DNA of 64,000 nucleotides from positions 30,981-94,980 of the forward strand of contig NZ_JACLBZ010000017.1 in NCBI RefSeq assembly GCF_019748715.1. Direction: 5' to 3'. A model generated the notes under the pieces. The model searched no databases. It was given only the letters and a program-made list of their open reading frames with translations, and was not told the origin of the DNA. The position numbers and the translations under genes are program-made. Shown piece after piece: positions 1 to 9,428 of the stretch. This DNA is from Sporosarcina aquimarina. Its GTDB lineage: Bacteria; Bacillota; Bacilli; Bacillales_A; Planococcaceae. The stretch's first letter is position 1; each line of letters starts with the position of its first letter.

Positions 1-37
1 ACTTTAATTGTTTAGAAACATATTCTTTTCATAACAA

Positions 38-74
38 TCAAAAAACAACACATCCTGCGTTCGGAAGTGTTGTT
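38..74 (-). terminator. Intrinsic terminator of the ferredoxin gene
   Basis: Read on the minus strand, an 8-bp stem (AACAACAC pairing with GTGTTGTT, plus positions 44-51 and 67-74) with a 15-nt loop is followed by a T-run. It lies about 10 bp past the ferredoxin stop codon, where a terminator for that monocistronic gene is expected. Confidence 0.75.
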
Positions 75-83
75 GTTCATGAA

Positions 84-362
<279 letters not shown>

Positions 363-389
363 TCACTCAACCTATTTTGCATCTACTCT

Positions 390-418
390 ATTCTAAAGCT
401 GTTTTCATCACTTTTCAA
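390..418 (-). promoter_or_regulatory. SigA-type promoter for fer
   Basis: On the minus strand, TTGAAA (plus 413-418) and TAGAAT (plus 390-395) are separated by exactly 17 bp, each 5/6 to the vegetative consensus. The -10 lies about 50 bp upstream of the ferredoxin ATG. Confidence 0.65.
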
Positions 419-452
419 CAATAAAACTCTATTTCTTCGGGAGGAAGCGTAA

Positions 453-1487
453 TTGGTTTTTATTTCAATCTTATTAACGATGTTTCAGCGCCTTCATGGC
501 GAACGATCTGCACAAGGAGTGTATCATATTCTTCGCGGCAAAAGATCCGGGCAAACATTGCAGGATGTCGAAAACTATCAATTGAAACCATTTTATTCGT
601 TATTTCCAAACCTATCAACCGATGGTTATCGTCGACAAATTGAACGTTTGATAGCAGAAGGTTTAATACGTATTGAAAATCAAGTCGTTTACGTTACAGA
701 TAAAGGCCGCAAGAATATGCTGCATGCGCCATGGCGTTTCAATGGGTGGGAATACCGTGGCGGAGAAAGGGAATTCGTTAAGCGGCTGGCACTTACTGTA
801 CAAACATTATCGTATATTCGGACCGGGCAGACAATGTTTGCGCCGATACAAAAGGAGTTGCATATACAGCAATTCGTCAAAGAATTCCTTCGCAGACAGA
901 CGGTATCGGTGGATGAACTTGCAAAAAGAGTCCATAAAGAATTGGTACAGATTCTATCTGAAGCGAATCTGACCGATCTGCAACGAACGATTCTTTCATA
1001 TAGGTTGACTGGTGTGCAATTGACGGCTTATACATGGGAGCAAATAGCGGAAGCGCTGAATTCGCCTGTCACAAGTGTTCAAATCTATTTCCTGGAAAGC
1101 TTACATATCGTACTAGATTTCATTGAAGAACATGAGGACATGCCTTTAGTGAAAAGCTTGGCTGTAGGGTGCAGAGTGGAGAACTATTTGACGCAATCTG
1201 CAGAACGATCGCGTAAATTGGTTCAACAAGGGTATTCTATAGAGCAGATTGCTTCGCTGCGCAATCTGAAACTCAGTACAATAGAGGATCATATGGTGGA
1301 AATGGCTGCAAATGTAAAAACTTTTCCGTATGAAGAATTTGTCACCGCTGAACAGATCCAGAAAGTTTGGCAGCAAATTGACCGGTTGCAGACAAAACGA
1401 TTGCGTGTATTAAAAGAGCGGTGTGCGGAACTATCATATTTTCAGCTTCGGTTAATTATCATCCATGGAAAGCGGGTGGACAGTTGA
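453..1487 (+). CDS. ypbB: YpbB-type helix-turn-helix protein, RecQ partner
   Basis: A 344-residue protein matching B. subtilis YpbB, a conserved helix-turn-helix protein encoded just before recQ. The C-terminal third contains an HTH-like segment (around residues 260-290, with SIEQIASLRNLKLSTIEDHM). A second HTH-like stretch (TWEQIAEALNSPVTSVQIY) lies near residue 200. The start is TTG at 453, chosen because GGGAGG sits 8 nt upstream. The stop overlaps the recQ start (TGATG), so the two genes are translationally coupled. Its biochemical role is not established; the coupling suggests it acts with or regulates the RecQ helicase. No catalytic motif is visible. Confidence 0.85.
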   Translation: MVFISILLTMFQRLHGERSAQGVYHILRGKRSGQTLQDVENYQLKPFYSLFPNLSTDGYRRQIERLIAEGLIRIENQVVYVTDKGRKNMLHAPWRFNGWEYRGGEREFVKRLALTVQTLSYIRTGQTMFAPIQKELHIQQFVKEFLRRQTVSVDELAKRVHKELVQILSEANLTDLQRTILSYRLTGVQLTAYTWEQIAEALNSPVTSVQIYFLESLHIVLDFIEEHEDMPLVKSLAVGCRVENYLTQSAERSRKLVQQGYSIEQIASLRNLKLSTIEDHMVEMAANVKTFPYEEFVTAEQIQKVWQQIDRLQTKRLRVLKERCAELSYFQLRLIIIHGKRVDS

Positions 1488-2920
1488 TGGACATACAAGA
1501 CGTTTTACAGCAAAGGTTTGGCTATGTTGCATTTCGGCCCGGACAGGAAGAAGTGATCCGTCATATTGTAGCTGGCAGGGATGCGGTCGCGATTTTTCCC
1601 ACCGGGATGGGCAAGTCACTTTGTTATCAACTTCCTGCCTACGTAATGGATGGCGCAGTAGTCGTAATCTCCCCACTGGTTGCATTAATGGAAGATCAAG
1701 TCGCTAATTTACGTAATCATAAAGAAAAAAGAATTGTTGCGATAAATTCATTTTTATCGAGACAAGAGAAAGAATTGGCTCTGAATACATTGCATCAGTA
1801 TAAATTCATTTTTCTGTCACCTGAAATGCTTATGCAAACAGCGGTTCAACAATTGATCGAGCAATTGAACGTGGCGTTTTATGTAGTGGATGAAGCACAC
1901 TGTATATCGGAGTGGGGATTCGATTTTCGTCCGGATTATTTGCGGATGAAAGAAATTTTCGCAGGATCGAAAAGGGCACCTGTTTTAGCTTTAACCGCGA
2001 CGGCAAGTGAAAAGGTAATAGAAGATATCACGTCTTATCTGCAGCTCAATCAACCGCATATCGAACGTCAGCCGATCGATCGGCCTTCTATATCTTATCG
2101 TGTATTGCATTTAGAAAATCAATTGGCGAAAACAGACTGGATCATTGAAAGATTGTCCGTTACGATCGGTCCAGGCATTATCTATGTCGCTTCTAGAAAG
2201 CGAGCGGATGAATTGGCGGCGGTCCTGCAAGAAAAAGGGATCCGGGTGGCGAGTTATCATGGAGGCAAGGAACAAGATGAACGTTCCATCATTCAAGAAC
2301 AGTTTGTACAAGGTGACCTAGAGTGGATTTGTGCAACCAATGCGTTTGGGATGGGAATCCATAAAGACGATATCCGTCAAATTATCCACGAGCATTTACC
2401 GGCTACTCCATCCGCTTATGTACAAGAGGTAGGCAGGGCGGGACGCGATGGAGAAAAAGCAGCCGCAACACTTCTTTACAGTGAAAGAGATATACAAAAA
2501 TTGAAATTCATCGTTTTTGAAGACTTACCTGACGAACAACAAATCCGTTATTATCATTCATTGATGCAGACGGGGGTAAGTGGATCGCTTGCGACTGAAC
2601 AATCCGGACTGACAGAAGTGGCGGCCCGACTGCTGGATTATTATTTCGAGCAGTTTGACGAGGAAAATGTCATTCGTCAAATTCGTCAAATCTTTCAAGT
2701 GAAAGAACGACAAATCGCGGACATGGAGAGATTTGTGAGAAGTGAAGATTGTTTAAGAGAAAAGCTTCTCAGTTATTTCGGTGAAAAATCTGCTACAACT
2801 TTCGATTGTTGTTCACAATGTCAGAATATCGCCGATGAATGGCTGGTTAGGACGACAGTTGAACAAAAACGTTCGACTAAATTGGATTGGAAAGAAAGAC
2901 TGCATCAATTACTAGGCTAA
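1487..2920 (+). CDS. recQ: ATP-dependent DNA helicase RecQ (short form)
   Basis: A 477-residue superfamily 2, 3'-5' DNA helicase for recombinational repair. Visible motifs are Walker A FPTGMGKS (about 37-44), the DEAH box (135-138) followed by the RecQ aromatic-rich loop ending SEWGFDFRPDY, motif III TATAS, and motif VI QEVGRAGRDG. A cysteine cluster near the C-terminus (DCLREK...DCCSQC) fits the RecQ zinc-binding subdomain. There is no HRDC domain, as in the short B. subtilis paralogue RecS/YpbC (about 496 aa). The ATG at 1487 is preferred over an upstream in-frame start because it overlaps the ypbB stop and aligns with the family N-terminus. Part of a ypbB-recQ operon. Confidence 0.93.
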   Translation: MDIQDVLQQRFGYVAFRPGQEEVIRHIVAGRDAVAIFPTGMGKSLCYQLPAYVMDGAVVVISPLVALMEDQVANLRNHKEKRIVAINSFLSRQEKELALNTLHQYKFIFLSPEMLMQTAVQQLIEQLNVAFYVVDEAHCISEWGFDFRPDYLRMKEIFAGSKRAPVLALTATASEKVIEDITSYLQLNQPHIERQPIDRPSISYRVLHLENQLAKTDWIIERLSVTIGPGIIYVASRKRADELAAVLQEKGIRVASYHGGKEQDERSIIQEQFVQGDLEWICATNAFGMGIHKDDIRQIIHEHLPATPSAYVQEVGRAGRDGEKAAATLLYSERDIQKLKFIVFEDLPDEQQIRYYHSLMQTGVSGSLATEQSGLTEVAARLLDYYFEQFDEENVIRQIRQIFQVKERQIADMERFVRSEDCLREKLLSYFGEKSATTFDCCSQCQNIADEWLVRTTVEQKRSTKLDWKERLHQLLG

Positions 2921-3070
2921 GCCTTCTGTCCTTATTTACTTTTCCGACAAAATTCGGCATAATGGAAGTATGAATACGTTCGGATGATGTCTATTTCTTG
3001 ATAGTTTTGAGAAATGAATTACATCACATAATTGGAACTGACATTATGAGATGTGAAGGAGAAGTTGCAT

Positions 3071-3778
3071 ATGAAAAAAGATGACTATGAACTGGATTTT
3101 GAGCAAAATCGTAAAGAGATTACTATAGAAAAAGAGTCTGATAAACTACCTTCTCGTTCAGAAATTCATAGAAAGAAAAAGAAGGAGAATCAGAATCGGA
3201 CGAAGTTAATTAATATTCTTCTTGCTATATTTACGTTAATACCGATTGTGATTTTAGTATACGTTTTATCCGATTTATATTCGCCTGCCGTCCCGAACCA
3301 AGTGCCGGTCGAAAAATCGAAGGTTTCAGTCAGCAATAATTCCGTTGCAGATGGCAATTTGACCGGAGTTGCTAAGGGAAATAAAGAGCAACCGGCAGAA
3401 ACAAAAAAACCAAATGCGGATGCTGCTAAAAAGCCTGCAGTCGAAGTAAAGCCTGAAAAGCCGGTGGAGAAACATAAGCAGCCAGCCAAGCAACCGGAGC
3501 CGAAACCAGAAGCAAAACCAAAACCAAAACCAAAACCTGAAGCAAAGCCAAAACCAGTGGAAAAGCCAGCACCCAAGCCGGTGGAGAAGCCTGTGGAAAA
3601 ACCGGCGCAAAATAAACCTGCTACGGGTGTTAGACATCATGTCGTCAAACCGAACGAGACGCTGTACCGTATTTCTGTCAATTATTATGGAAGTGGCGCT
3701 CATGTTCAGAAGATTCAACAGGCGAACGGCTTATCGTCCAATAATATAAGTGTGGGGCAGACACTTGTGTTGCCTTAG
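3071..3778 (+). CDS. ypbE: Membrane-anchored LysM protein (YpbE-like)
   Basis: A 235-residue protein with a charged cytoplasmic N-terminus, one transmembrane segment (about 45-66) and a long Lys/Pro/Glu-rich extracellular linker (about 105-185) made of imperfect KPKPKP/EKPV repeats. A C-terminal LysM domain (about 190-235) carries the typical ETLYRIS and QANGL motifs. LysM binds peptidoglycan N-acetylglucosamine, so the protein probably tethers membrane to wall. The start at 3071 is chosen over a GTG 18 nt upstream because GAAGGAG lies 7 nt before it. The Pro/Lys repeat DNA gives long open antisense frames, which are artefacts. Followed by a strong terminator. Confidence 0.85.
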   Translation: MKKDDYELDFEQNRKEITIEKESDKLPSRSEIHRKKKKENQNRTKLINILLAIFTLIPIVILVYVLSDLYSPAVPNQVPVEKSKVSVSNNSVADGNLTGVAKGNKEQPAETKKPNADAAKKPAVEVKPEKPVEKHKQPAKQPEPKPEAKPKPKPKPEAKPKPVEKPAPKPVEKPVEKPAQNKPATGVRHHVVKPNETLYRISVNYYGSGAHVQKIQQANGLSSNNISVGQTLVLP

Positions 3779-3857
3779 GTTACGTACAATTGAGCAACAT
3801 TTTATGACTTTTATCTAAAAATTGATATGATAATGATGGTTTTTTTACTAATATTTT

Positions 3858-3887
3858 AAAAGCAAAGTGGATGCTTTGCTTTTTTCT
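3858..3887 (+). terminator. Intrinsic terminator after ypbE
   Basis: A 10-bp stem (3858-3867 with 3874-3883) around a 6-nt loop runs into a T-tract. It separates ypbE from the phosphoesterase gene 15 bp further on. Confidence 0.75.
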
Positions 3888-3901
3888 ATGGGAGCTGTGT
3901 G

Positions 3902-4666
3902 ATGAAAAGGTATCAAACGACTTTGTTATCCGTCTTAATGTCTGGCGCTGGCCTGCTGGCATATATGTTTTCACTCGCACATCGGAACAGAGTGTTGACG
4001 CACACAGTTGCTTTAGAAGGCGCAACTGCCAAGAAGTTGACGGTTTTTTTTATTTCTGATATTCATAGGCGCCGGCTTTCAAACGGGCTGATAAATAAAC
4101 TTCGTACTTTTCCTGTTGACGCAGTCATTGTAGGGGGAGATGTGGCTGAAAAAGGAGTGCCGCTTTCTCGTATAAAACGAAATTTTCAACTGTTGGCCAC
4201 GGTTGGTCCTCTTTATTATATTTTCGGAAACAATGACCAAGAGGTGGGAACAGAGGAGCTCTTGAAAATCATTGAAGAGTCAGGCGGAGTGACGCTTGTC
4301 GATCAAACGATACGTATTCCAGGGCATCCGACATGGGGACTATGCGGATTGGAAGACCCTTCAAATGGTACAGTTGATGTCGATCAGGCAGTTGCCTCGA
4401 CAATTGGTTTTAAACATCTCATTTTAGCAGCCCACAATCCTTCTCTATTTCGTAAGATTGAAGGGCGTATGAAGCCGGATCTCATGTTGGCTGGTCATAC
4501 GCATGGGGGACAAATCCGTTTAGGTAAATGGGGATTGCAAGATTTAGGTGTTTTTCAAAAAACAACAAATGGTGCCAAGTTGATTAGTAATGGTTTTGGC
4601 ACTACGATGGTGCCATTACGGCTTGGTGCAAAACCTGAATGTCATGTAGTGGAAATATATTACTGA
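3902..4666 (+). CDS. ypbG: Metallophosphoesterase, membrane-anchored (YpbG-like)
   Basis: A 254-residue calcineurin-like phosphoesterase. The dinuclear metal-site motifs appear in order: D53-x-H55, GGD (78-80), GNND (109-112), AAH (176-178) and GHTHGGQ (198-204). A hydrophobic N-terminal segment (about 7-25) should anchor it in the membrane with the catalytic domain outside. The substrate is unknown; family members act on phosphodiesters or phospholipid headgroups. The ATG at 3902 is preferred to the GTG immediately upstream because of spacing from GGGAG. It is preceded by a terminator and followed 27 bp later by the bacillithiol reductase gene. Confidence 0.88.
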   Translation: MKRYQTTLLSVLMSGAGLLAYMFSLAHRNRVLTHTVALEGATAKKLTVFFISDIHRRRLSNGLINKLRTFPVDAVIVGGDVAEKGVPLSRIKRNFQLLATVGPLYYIFGNNDQEVGTEELLKIIEESGGVTLVDQTIRIPGHPTWGLCGLEDPSNGTVDVDQAVASTIGFKHLILAAHNPSLFRKIEGRMKPDLMLAGHTHGGQIRLGKWGLQDLGVFQKTTNGAKLISNGFGTTMVPLRLGAKPECHVVEIYY

Positions 4667-4693
4667 GCAGATGGGGTAAGGAGAGTAGATTTC

Positions 4694-5659
4694 ATGTATT
4701 CTGTTGACGCAGTAATTGTCGGCGGCGGTCCGTGTGGCTTATCCGCAGCAATCGAATTACAAAAAATAGGGTTGTCCGTAATTGTCATTGAAAAAGGAAA
4801 TATCGTTCATTCCATTTACAATTATCCGACCCACCAAACATTCTTTAGTTCCAGCAGCAAATTATCGATCGGCGATATTCCATTCATTACGGCGATTGAT
4901 AAACCAAAGCGAAATGATGCATTGGTGTACTATCGCACGGTGGCTCAACTTAAGAATTTGCGAATCAATAGCCACGAACGAGTAGAAAACGTTCAAAAGC
5001 AAGGGAACGGATTCATTGTCCAGACTGATAAAGCGACATATGAAGCTTCCTATGTAGTGGTGGCAACGGGTTATTACGATCAACCGAACAGTCTGAACGT
5101 CAAAGGTGAAGAGTTGCCGAACGTTTATCATTACTTTAAGGAGGCCCATCCTTATTTTAATAAAAATGTTGTTGTGATCGGCGGCAAGAATTCAGCCGTT
5201 GACGCGGCTTTGGAGTTGCAGCGAGCAGGGGCGCATGTTTCGGTTATTTATAGAAAAGACAGCTATTCAGCGAGTGTAAAACCATGGATTTTACCAGGGT
5301 TTGATAGTTTGGTGCGAAATGGACAAATTCAAATGTATTTTAATGCGTGTGTCACGGAGATTACGGAGACGGCTGTAACCGTCACTCAGCAAGGAAAGAC
5401 GTTTGATTTGGCAAGTGATTACGTCTTTGCGATGATCGGTTATCATCCGGACCATCCTTTTTTACGCAGAATAGGTATACAAGTGGACGAAGCGTCAGGA
5501 CGTCCGATTTTTAATGAAGAGACGATGGAAACGAATGTGGAAAACCTTTTTATCGCAGGTGTGATAGCTGCGGGCAATAATGCCAATGAAATATTTATCG
5601 AGAATGGCCGCTTTCACGGCGGGATGATTGCAGCAGCGATCAAACAACAGAACGAATGA
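4694..5659 (+). CDS. ypdA: Putative bacillithiol disulfide reductase YpdA (Bdr)
   Basis: A 321-residue FAD/NAD(P)H-dependent oxidoreductase. The N-terminal FAD Rossmann motif GGGPCG (10-15) carries the cysteine characteristic of YpdA. The conserved segment NYPTHQTFF follows (about 43-51). A second nucleotide-binding motif VIGGKNSAVDAA lies at 161-172, and a C-terminal FIAGVIAAG motif binds flavin. YpdA reduces bacillithiol disulfide back to bacillithiol in Firmicutes (established for the family). The window also encodes bshA, the first bacillithiol biosynthetic enzyme. A strong terminator follows. Preceded by GGAG about 11 nt from the ATG. Confidence 0.93.
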   Translation: MYSVDAVIVGGGPCGLSAAIELQKIGLSVIVIEKGNIVHSIYNYPTHQTFFSSSSKLSIGDIPFITAIDKPKRNDALVYYRTVAQLKNLRINSHERVENVQKQGNGFIVQTDKATYEASYVVVATGYYDQPNSLNVKGEELPNVYHYFKEAHPYFNKNVVVIGGKNSAVDAALELQRAGAHVSVIYRKDSYSASVKPWILPGFDSLVRNGQIQMYFNACVTEITETAVTVTQQGKTFDLASDYVFAMIGYHPDHPFLRRIGIQVDEASGRPIFNEETMETNVENLFIAGVIAAGNNANEIFIENGRFHGGMIAAAIKQQNE

Positions 5660-5661
5660 GA

Positions 5662-5696
5662 AAGCCGCCGGACTGAAAAACGTCCGGCGGTTCTTT
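5662..5696 (+). terminator. Intrinsic terminator after ypdA
   Basis: A 9-bp GC-rich stem CCGCCGGAC (5665-5673) pairs with GTCCGGCGG (5682-5690); A residues precede it and TTCTTT follows. Confidence 0.85.
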
Positions 5697-5767
5697 AGTA
5701 GGAGAACTATAATACTAGAGTGCTGCAAGTAGGTTTTGTGATACACTAGCGTCATGGGGAGGCGCCT

Positions 5768-6463
5768 ATGTTTATTCTACTTACTGTCGCGATTGCGCCA
5801 GGGCTAGCACTTTTCAGTTACTTATATCTCCGAAAGCAAATCGCAAAAGAGCCATCGCGAACATTGTTTCATGCGTTTATGTATGGAGCTATTATGACTT
5901 TTCCGATTTTGTTCATTCAGCACGTTTTTGAAGAGGAACATGTATTTTCTAATGAATTTTTACGTAACGTTTTATTTACTAGTAGTTTAGAAGAGTTTTT
6001 CAAATGGATCATCATTTTTATCCTTGTATACAAAATCATTGATTTTGAGGATGCGTACGACGGAATTTTGTATGGCGCTAGTGTTTCGCTAGGTTTTGCC
6101 ACCGTTGAAAATATTTTATATCTTCTTTCATTCGGACTGGACACAGCATTTATCCGTGCGTTGCTGCCCGTATCGAGTCATGCTTTATTTGGCGTTGTGA
6201 TGGGCTATTATTTTGGTAAAGCCAAGTTTTCGATAGAATCCGAAAAAGGCAGATGGGTTTGGATTGCCTTTTTAGCTCCGTTCACGCTCCACGCATTCTA
6301 TAATGCAATCTTGTTCTTATATGACTATTGGCTATATTTAATGATTCCTTTTATGCTGTTCCTTTGGTGGTTTGGTTTGACTCGTGTGAAATATGCCCAT
6401 ACATTTGCGATGCAACAATTTAGAAAGAAAATAAATGCAAAACCAGAAAATCCGTCTACTTAG
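5768..6463 (+). CDS. prsW: Intramembrane metalloprotease PrsW
   Basis: A 231-residue polytopic membrane protein of the PrsW/YpdC family, whose B. subtilis member performs site-1 cleavage of the anti-sigma factor RsiW in the SigW stress response. Putative zinc/catalytic residues sit in conserved membrane motifs: EEFFKW (75-80), VEN (113-115), SHALFGVVMGYYFG with H138, and HAFYN with H175. About seven hydrophobic segments are visible. The start at 5768 is supported by GGGGAGG 5 nt upstream. Its stop codon lies within the loop of a terminator. The target anti-sigma factor is not in this window. Confidence 0.92.
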   Translation: MFILLTVAIAPGLALFSYLYLRKQIAKEPSRTLFHAFMYGAIMTFPILFIQHVFEEEHVFSNEFLRNVLFTSSLEEFFKWIIIFILVYKIIDFEDAYDGILYGASVSLGFATVENILYLLSFGLDTAFIRALLPVSSHALFGVVMGYYFGKAKFSIESEKGRWVWIAFLAPFTLHAFYNAILFLYDYWLYLMIPFMLFLWWFGLTRVKYAHTFAMQQFRKKINAKPENPST

Positions 6464-6476
6464 GCGGATTTTTTAT
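6447..6476 (+). terminator. Intrinsic terminator overlapping the prsW stop
   Basis: AAAATCCG (6447-6454) pairs with CGGATTTT (6465-6472) around a 10-nt loop that contains part of the stop codon, followed by T-rich sequence. Confidence 0.7.
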
Positions 6477-6545
6477 TTTTTATCATAAAATTTAAAGCAT
6501 TGGACAAACTAGAACAAAGCAGAAAAATTTGGAGGTGGATGTTAC

Positions 6546-7331
6546 ATGAAGCGAGTTGCTGTACGCTTCCTATTTTTACTCATCGCCGGTGTAATGGTTC
6601 TTTCATTATTTGTCATTCAAACGGAAGCATTCAGTGCGCGTGACTTGGCAAAAGGTGCTAAAGGCGATGATGTTATTGAATTGCAGGCAAGGCTGCAGTA
6701 CATCGGATTTTATCATGGTGAAATTGATGGTAACTTTGGTTATGGAACATACTGGGCATTACGGAACTTTCAAGAACAATATGGCATGCCGGTAGACGGT
6801 ATTGTTGGTAAAAACGTCAAGAAGAAGTTGCAGGGAATCTCCGATTACGATGAGAAGTATGTCAAAGGGCAAATTGCAAAAGGGAATCAATTTACGTATT
6901 ATGGCGGCCAGCCTTTAGAGGCGCAAGTCAAGAAAGGCAGCAAACCGCAGAAACAAATGCAGACACCTGCGAAATATTCGGATCAGGATATAAAGTTATT
7001 GGCCAATGCGGTTTATGGGGAAGCACGGGGGGAGCCTTATGAAGGGCAAGTTGCGGTGGCAGCTGTAATTTTGAATCGGATTGAACATGCTGATTTCCCA
7101 GATACCGTCGGGGGAGTTATTTTCCAACCAGGAGCCTTTACCGCTGTATCAGATGGACAAATTTGGCTGACCCCGAATGAAAGGGCAAAAGAAGCTGTCA
7201 TCGATGCGATCAATGGCTGGGACCCATCTGAAAATGCGATTTATTATTTCAATCCAATTACAGCAACGAGTAAGTGGATCTGGTCACGACCGCAAATTAA
7301 GAAAATCGGACTGCACATATTTTGTAATTAA
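6546..7331 (+). CDS. sleB: Spore cortex-lytic enzyme SleB
   Basis: A 261-residue exported lytic transglycosylase that degrades muramic-delta-lactam cortex peptidoglycan during spore germination. It has an N-terminal signal peptide (1 to about 30), a peptidoglycan-binding repeat domain (about 36-95, DVIELQARLQYIGFYHG) and a C-terminal SleB/hydrolase-2 domain (about 150-260). The latter contains YGEARGEPYEGQ, whose first glutamate (E159) is the expected catalytic residue, and AAVILNR. GGAGGTGG lies about 8 nt upstream of the ATG. It is followed 24 bp later by ypeB, the usual bicistronic arrangement; transcription is expected in the forespore from SigG (family knowledge; no promoter confidently seen). 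Confidence 0.95.
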   Translation: MKRVAVRFLFLLIAGVMVLSLFVIQTEAFSARDLAKGAKGDDVIELQARLQYIGFYHGEIDGNFGYGTYWALRNFQEQYGMPVDGIVGKNVKKKLQGISDYDEKYVKGQIAKGNQFTYYGGQPLEAQVKKGSKPQKQMQTPAKYSDQDIKLLANAVYGEARGEPYEGQVAVAAVILNRIEHADFPDTVGGVIFQPGAFTAVSDGQIWLTPNERAKEAVIDAINGWDPSENAIYYFNPITATSKWIWSRPQIKKIGLHIFCN

Positions 7332-7355
7332 AGGAAAGGAGGGCGAGGCGACGAT

Positions 7356-8639
7356 ATGAAAAGAATGCTCTTTATTATGACCTATTCATTCATAGTACTC
7401 GGGATTTATGCCTTTGGTAAAACTCAAGAGACCGAGCAGTTATCGGTGGCTTTAAATACACAGTATTCAAAAAGTATTTCGGACGCTTCACAAAAGCTAG
7501 GCGAACTTGAAGAATCGGTTAAAAAATCATTGCTGTTTGAAGACGAAAAAAGCTCAGCTAAAGAGCGAGAAGATGTTTGGCGACTGTCATCGGATATCAA
7601 AGCTTCAATAGGTGCTCTTCCTGTGAATGAGAGCTTTTCAACTTCTTGGATGAACTATTTAGGCCGTCTCGGGAATTATGCGAAAGAATCTACAGAGCAA
7701 GGCAATAAAGATGATTATTATGCTGTCATGAAACGGGCTTCGGATAACTTGGATGAACTCTCAAGTGAATGGCAAGTGGCTACTTCTGATTTATTATCAG
7801 GCGATATGACAATGCAGCATTGGGAGAATAAACTTGGCAGCAACGTCGAAAATGAAGGTAATTGGGGTAAAATGGGGGCATCCATCAAACAATACGGAGA
7901 AGCTGTATTTCCTTTGACGGCAAGTGAGTCGGATGCGCAAAAGAAAAAAGAATTACGTAATATTAAAGACCAGAAAATTACAGAAGACGAGGCAATCGAA
8001 CGATTTAAAAAGCTTTTACCTGAAGTCTCGAATGATGTAATTGCCGCAGAGAAAAGCAGAAAAGGAGCACCCTATCCTTTTTATCACATTCGTTTTTCCG
8101 AAAATTCATCAATTGGATATATTGACATCACCCAAAAAGGCGGACATATCTTATCGTATTTGGTAGAACGTCGAATGGGAAAACCAACAAAGTCATTTGA
8201 AGAATTAAAGAAAATGGCTGCGGTGTTCCTAGATAAGGCGGATTACAAAGACGTTGTATTGGAGGAGTCCAGGGAAAATGATGTGGCATGGCATTTTGTT
8301 TTCGTCAGGGTGAATCCAGATAACAATGCAAAAGTATTTTCTGATCCGATTCATATTAAAATGGCGAAGGATAATGGGGAAGTATTAGGGATGGATACAT
8401 CTGAATATATTCGTAAAGAAACACTAAAACCGCAACCCATCCGGGACGTGAATTGGAAAGAGTTTTTCCGAACGGGCGTAAAGGTAATGGAAGAAGAGCT
8501 TGCATATGTTGAAAATAAGCAATTAGAGCAACGTTTGGCTCATTATCTTACAGTCGTTTCCAATGATAAAAAACCAGAGACCTATAAAATTGTAGTGGAT
8601 ACGGACACATTAGAAGTAATTAAAACCGAAAAACAATAA
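7356..8639 (+). CDS. ypeB: Germination protein YpeB
   Basis: A 427-residue protein, slightly shorter than the roughly 450-residue B. subtilis YpeB, which is needed to localise and stabilise SleB in the dormant spore. It has an N-terminal membrane anchor (about 4-20), a helical, charged N-terminal domain and PepSY-like repeats in the C-terminal half (for example AIERFKKLLPEV and SIGYIDITQKGGHILSYLVER). AAGGAGGG precedes the ATG by about 14 nt. It lies directly downstream of sleB with no terminator between, so the two are probably co-transcribed. No enzymatic motif is visible. Confidence 0.92.
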   Translation: MKRMLFIMTYSFIVLGIYAFGKTQETEQLSVALNTQYSKSISDASQKLGELEESVKKSLLFEDEKSSAKEREDVWRLSSDIKASIGALPVNESFSTSWMNYLGRLGNYAKESTEQGNKDDYYAVMKRASDNLDELSSEWQVATSDLLSGDMTMQHWENKLGSNVENEGNWGKMGASIKQYGEAVFPLTASESDAQKKKELRNIKDQKITEDEAIERFKKLLPEVSNDVIAAEKSRKGAPYPFYHIRFSENSSIGYIDITQKGGHILSYLVERRMGKPTKSFEELKKMAAVFLDKADYKDVVLEESRENDVAWHFVFVRVNPDNNAKVFSDPIHIKMAKDNGEVLGMDTSEYIRKETLKPQPIRDVNWKEFFRTGVKVMEEELAYVENKQLEQRLAHYLTVVSNDKKPETYKIVVDTDTLEVIKTEKQ

Positions 8640-8647
8640 GAAATAGA

Positions 8648-8676
8648 TTGGAAAACTCTTCACCGCGTGACATAAT
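8648..8676 (+). promoter_or_regulatory. Putative SigA promoter for ypfA
   Basis: TTGGAA (8648-8653) and CATAAT (8671-8676), 4/6 and 5/6 to consensus, are separated by 17 bp. They lie between the ypeB stop and the PilZ gene start, giving that gene its own promoter. Confidence 0.5.
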
Positions 8677-8708
8677 AGTATCAAAAGTAACTATTGGCAG
8701 GTGGAGAG

Positions 8709-9353
8709 ATGAAGTTAACAATTGGTACGGTGTTGACGATTGAGAAGGATTACACAGAGGAATCCGAGAAGTTTAAATCCCGTGTTGTAGATATCGAAGA
8801 AGATCATACTCATTTTATGATGGACTATCCAATTAGCATGGAGACTGGGAAAACGGCTTTCTTCATTGATGGCACCCAGTTATTGATCACATTTGTTGAT
8901 GACCTCAAAATGTCCTATGCATTTCGTACCGAAATTCACAGCAGGATGAATCGAACAATTCCGATGTTAAAACTGAAATATCCTGGAGATAAAGAACTGA
9001 TCAAGATTCAGAGACGTGAATTTGTCCGAGTCGAGACATCATTGGATGTAGCCTTACAAGCTGATTCAGAATCGTTGCAATTGGTTTCATCCGACTTGAG
9101 TGCAGGCGGGTTGGCAGTCAATATGAAAAATCATGAGTATTTCCCCCAACAAACAGAGTTGGATTTGATGATTGTACTTCATTTTTCCAAAAATGAAATC
9201 AAATATATTTCCTGCAAGGCGAAGGTCGTAAGAAATTGGGAGCAGGACACTCGCCGGCTAAGCTCTTTAAAGTTTGAAGAAATTGATGAAAAAGATCGCC
9301 AGCATATCATTCGGTATTGTTTTGAACGTCAATTAGAGTTGCGTAATTCTTAA
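8709..9353 (+). CDS. ypfA: PilZ-domain c-di-GMP receptor (YpfA/MotI type)
   Basis: A 214-residue protein with an N-terminal YcgR-like beta domain (about 1-95) and a C-terminal PilZ domain. The cyclic-di-GMP binding motifs are intact: RRxxxR (R102, R103, R107) and DLSAGG (129-134). The B. subtilis homologue (YpfA, DgrA, MotI; 217 aa) binds c-di-GMP and then clutches the flagellar stator MotA to stop motility. The ATG at 8709 is chosen because AGGTGG lies just upstream and an upstream in-frame TTG has no ribosome binding site. It has its own putative promoter and a strong terminator. Confidence 0.9.
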   Translation: MKLTIGTVLTIEKDYTEESEKFKSRVVDIEEDHTHFMMDYPISMETGKTAFFIDGTQLLITFVDDLKMSYAFRTEIHSRMNRTIPMLKLKYPGDKELIKIQRREFVRVETSLDVALQADSESLQLVSSDLSAGGLAVNMKNHEYFPQQTELDLMIVLHFSKNEIKYISCKAKVVRNWEQDTRRLSSLKFEEIDEKDRQHIIRYCFERQLELRNS

Positions 9354-9387
9354 GGAAAAGTCTATCTTCAAAAGACTTTTCCTTTTT
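9352..9387 (+). terminator. Intrinsic terminator after ypfA
   Basis: A 12-bp perfect stem (9352-9363 with 9373-9384) ends in a T-run; it begins at the ypfA stop codon. Confidence 0.85.
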
Positions 9388-9392
9388 GCATA

Positions 9393-9401
9393 TGGTACAA
9401 T
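9393..9401 (+). promoter_or_regulatory. Extended -10 promoter element for cmk
   Basis: TGGTACAAT fits the extended -10 pattern TGnTATAAT with one mismatch in the hexamer. No good -35 is present because the terminator occupies that region. It lies 28 bp upstream of the cmk ATG. Confidence 0.45.
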
Positions 9402-9428
9402 AAAGGCGAAAATGGAGGGGTTTTTAGC

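Noticed and set aside
3190..3718. Two long antisense frames inside ypbE
   Set aside because: They mirror the Lys/Pro repeat region of the LysM protein (Phe/Gly- and Trp/Phe-rich nonsense) and have no start signals.
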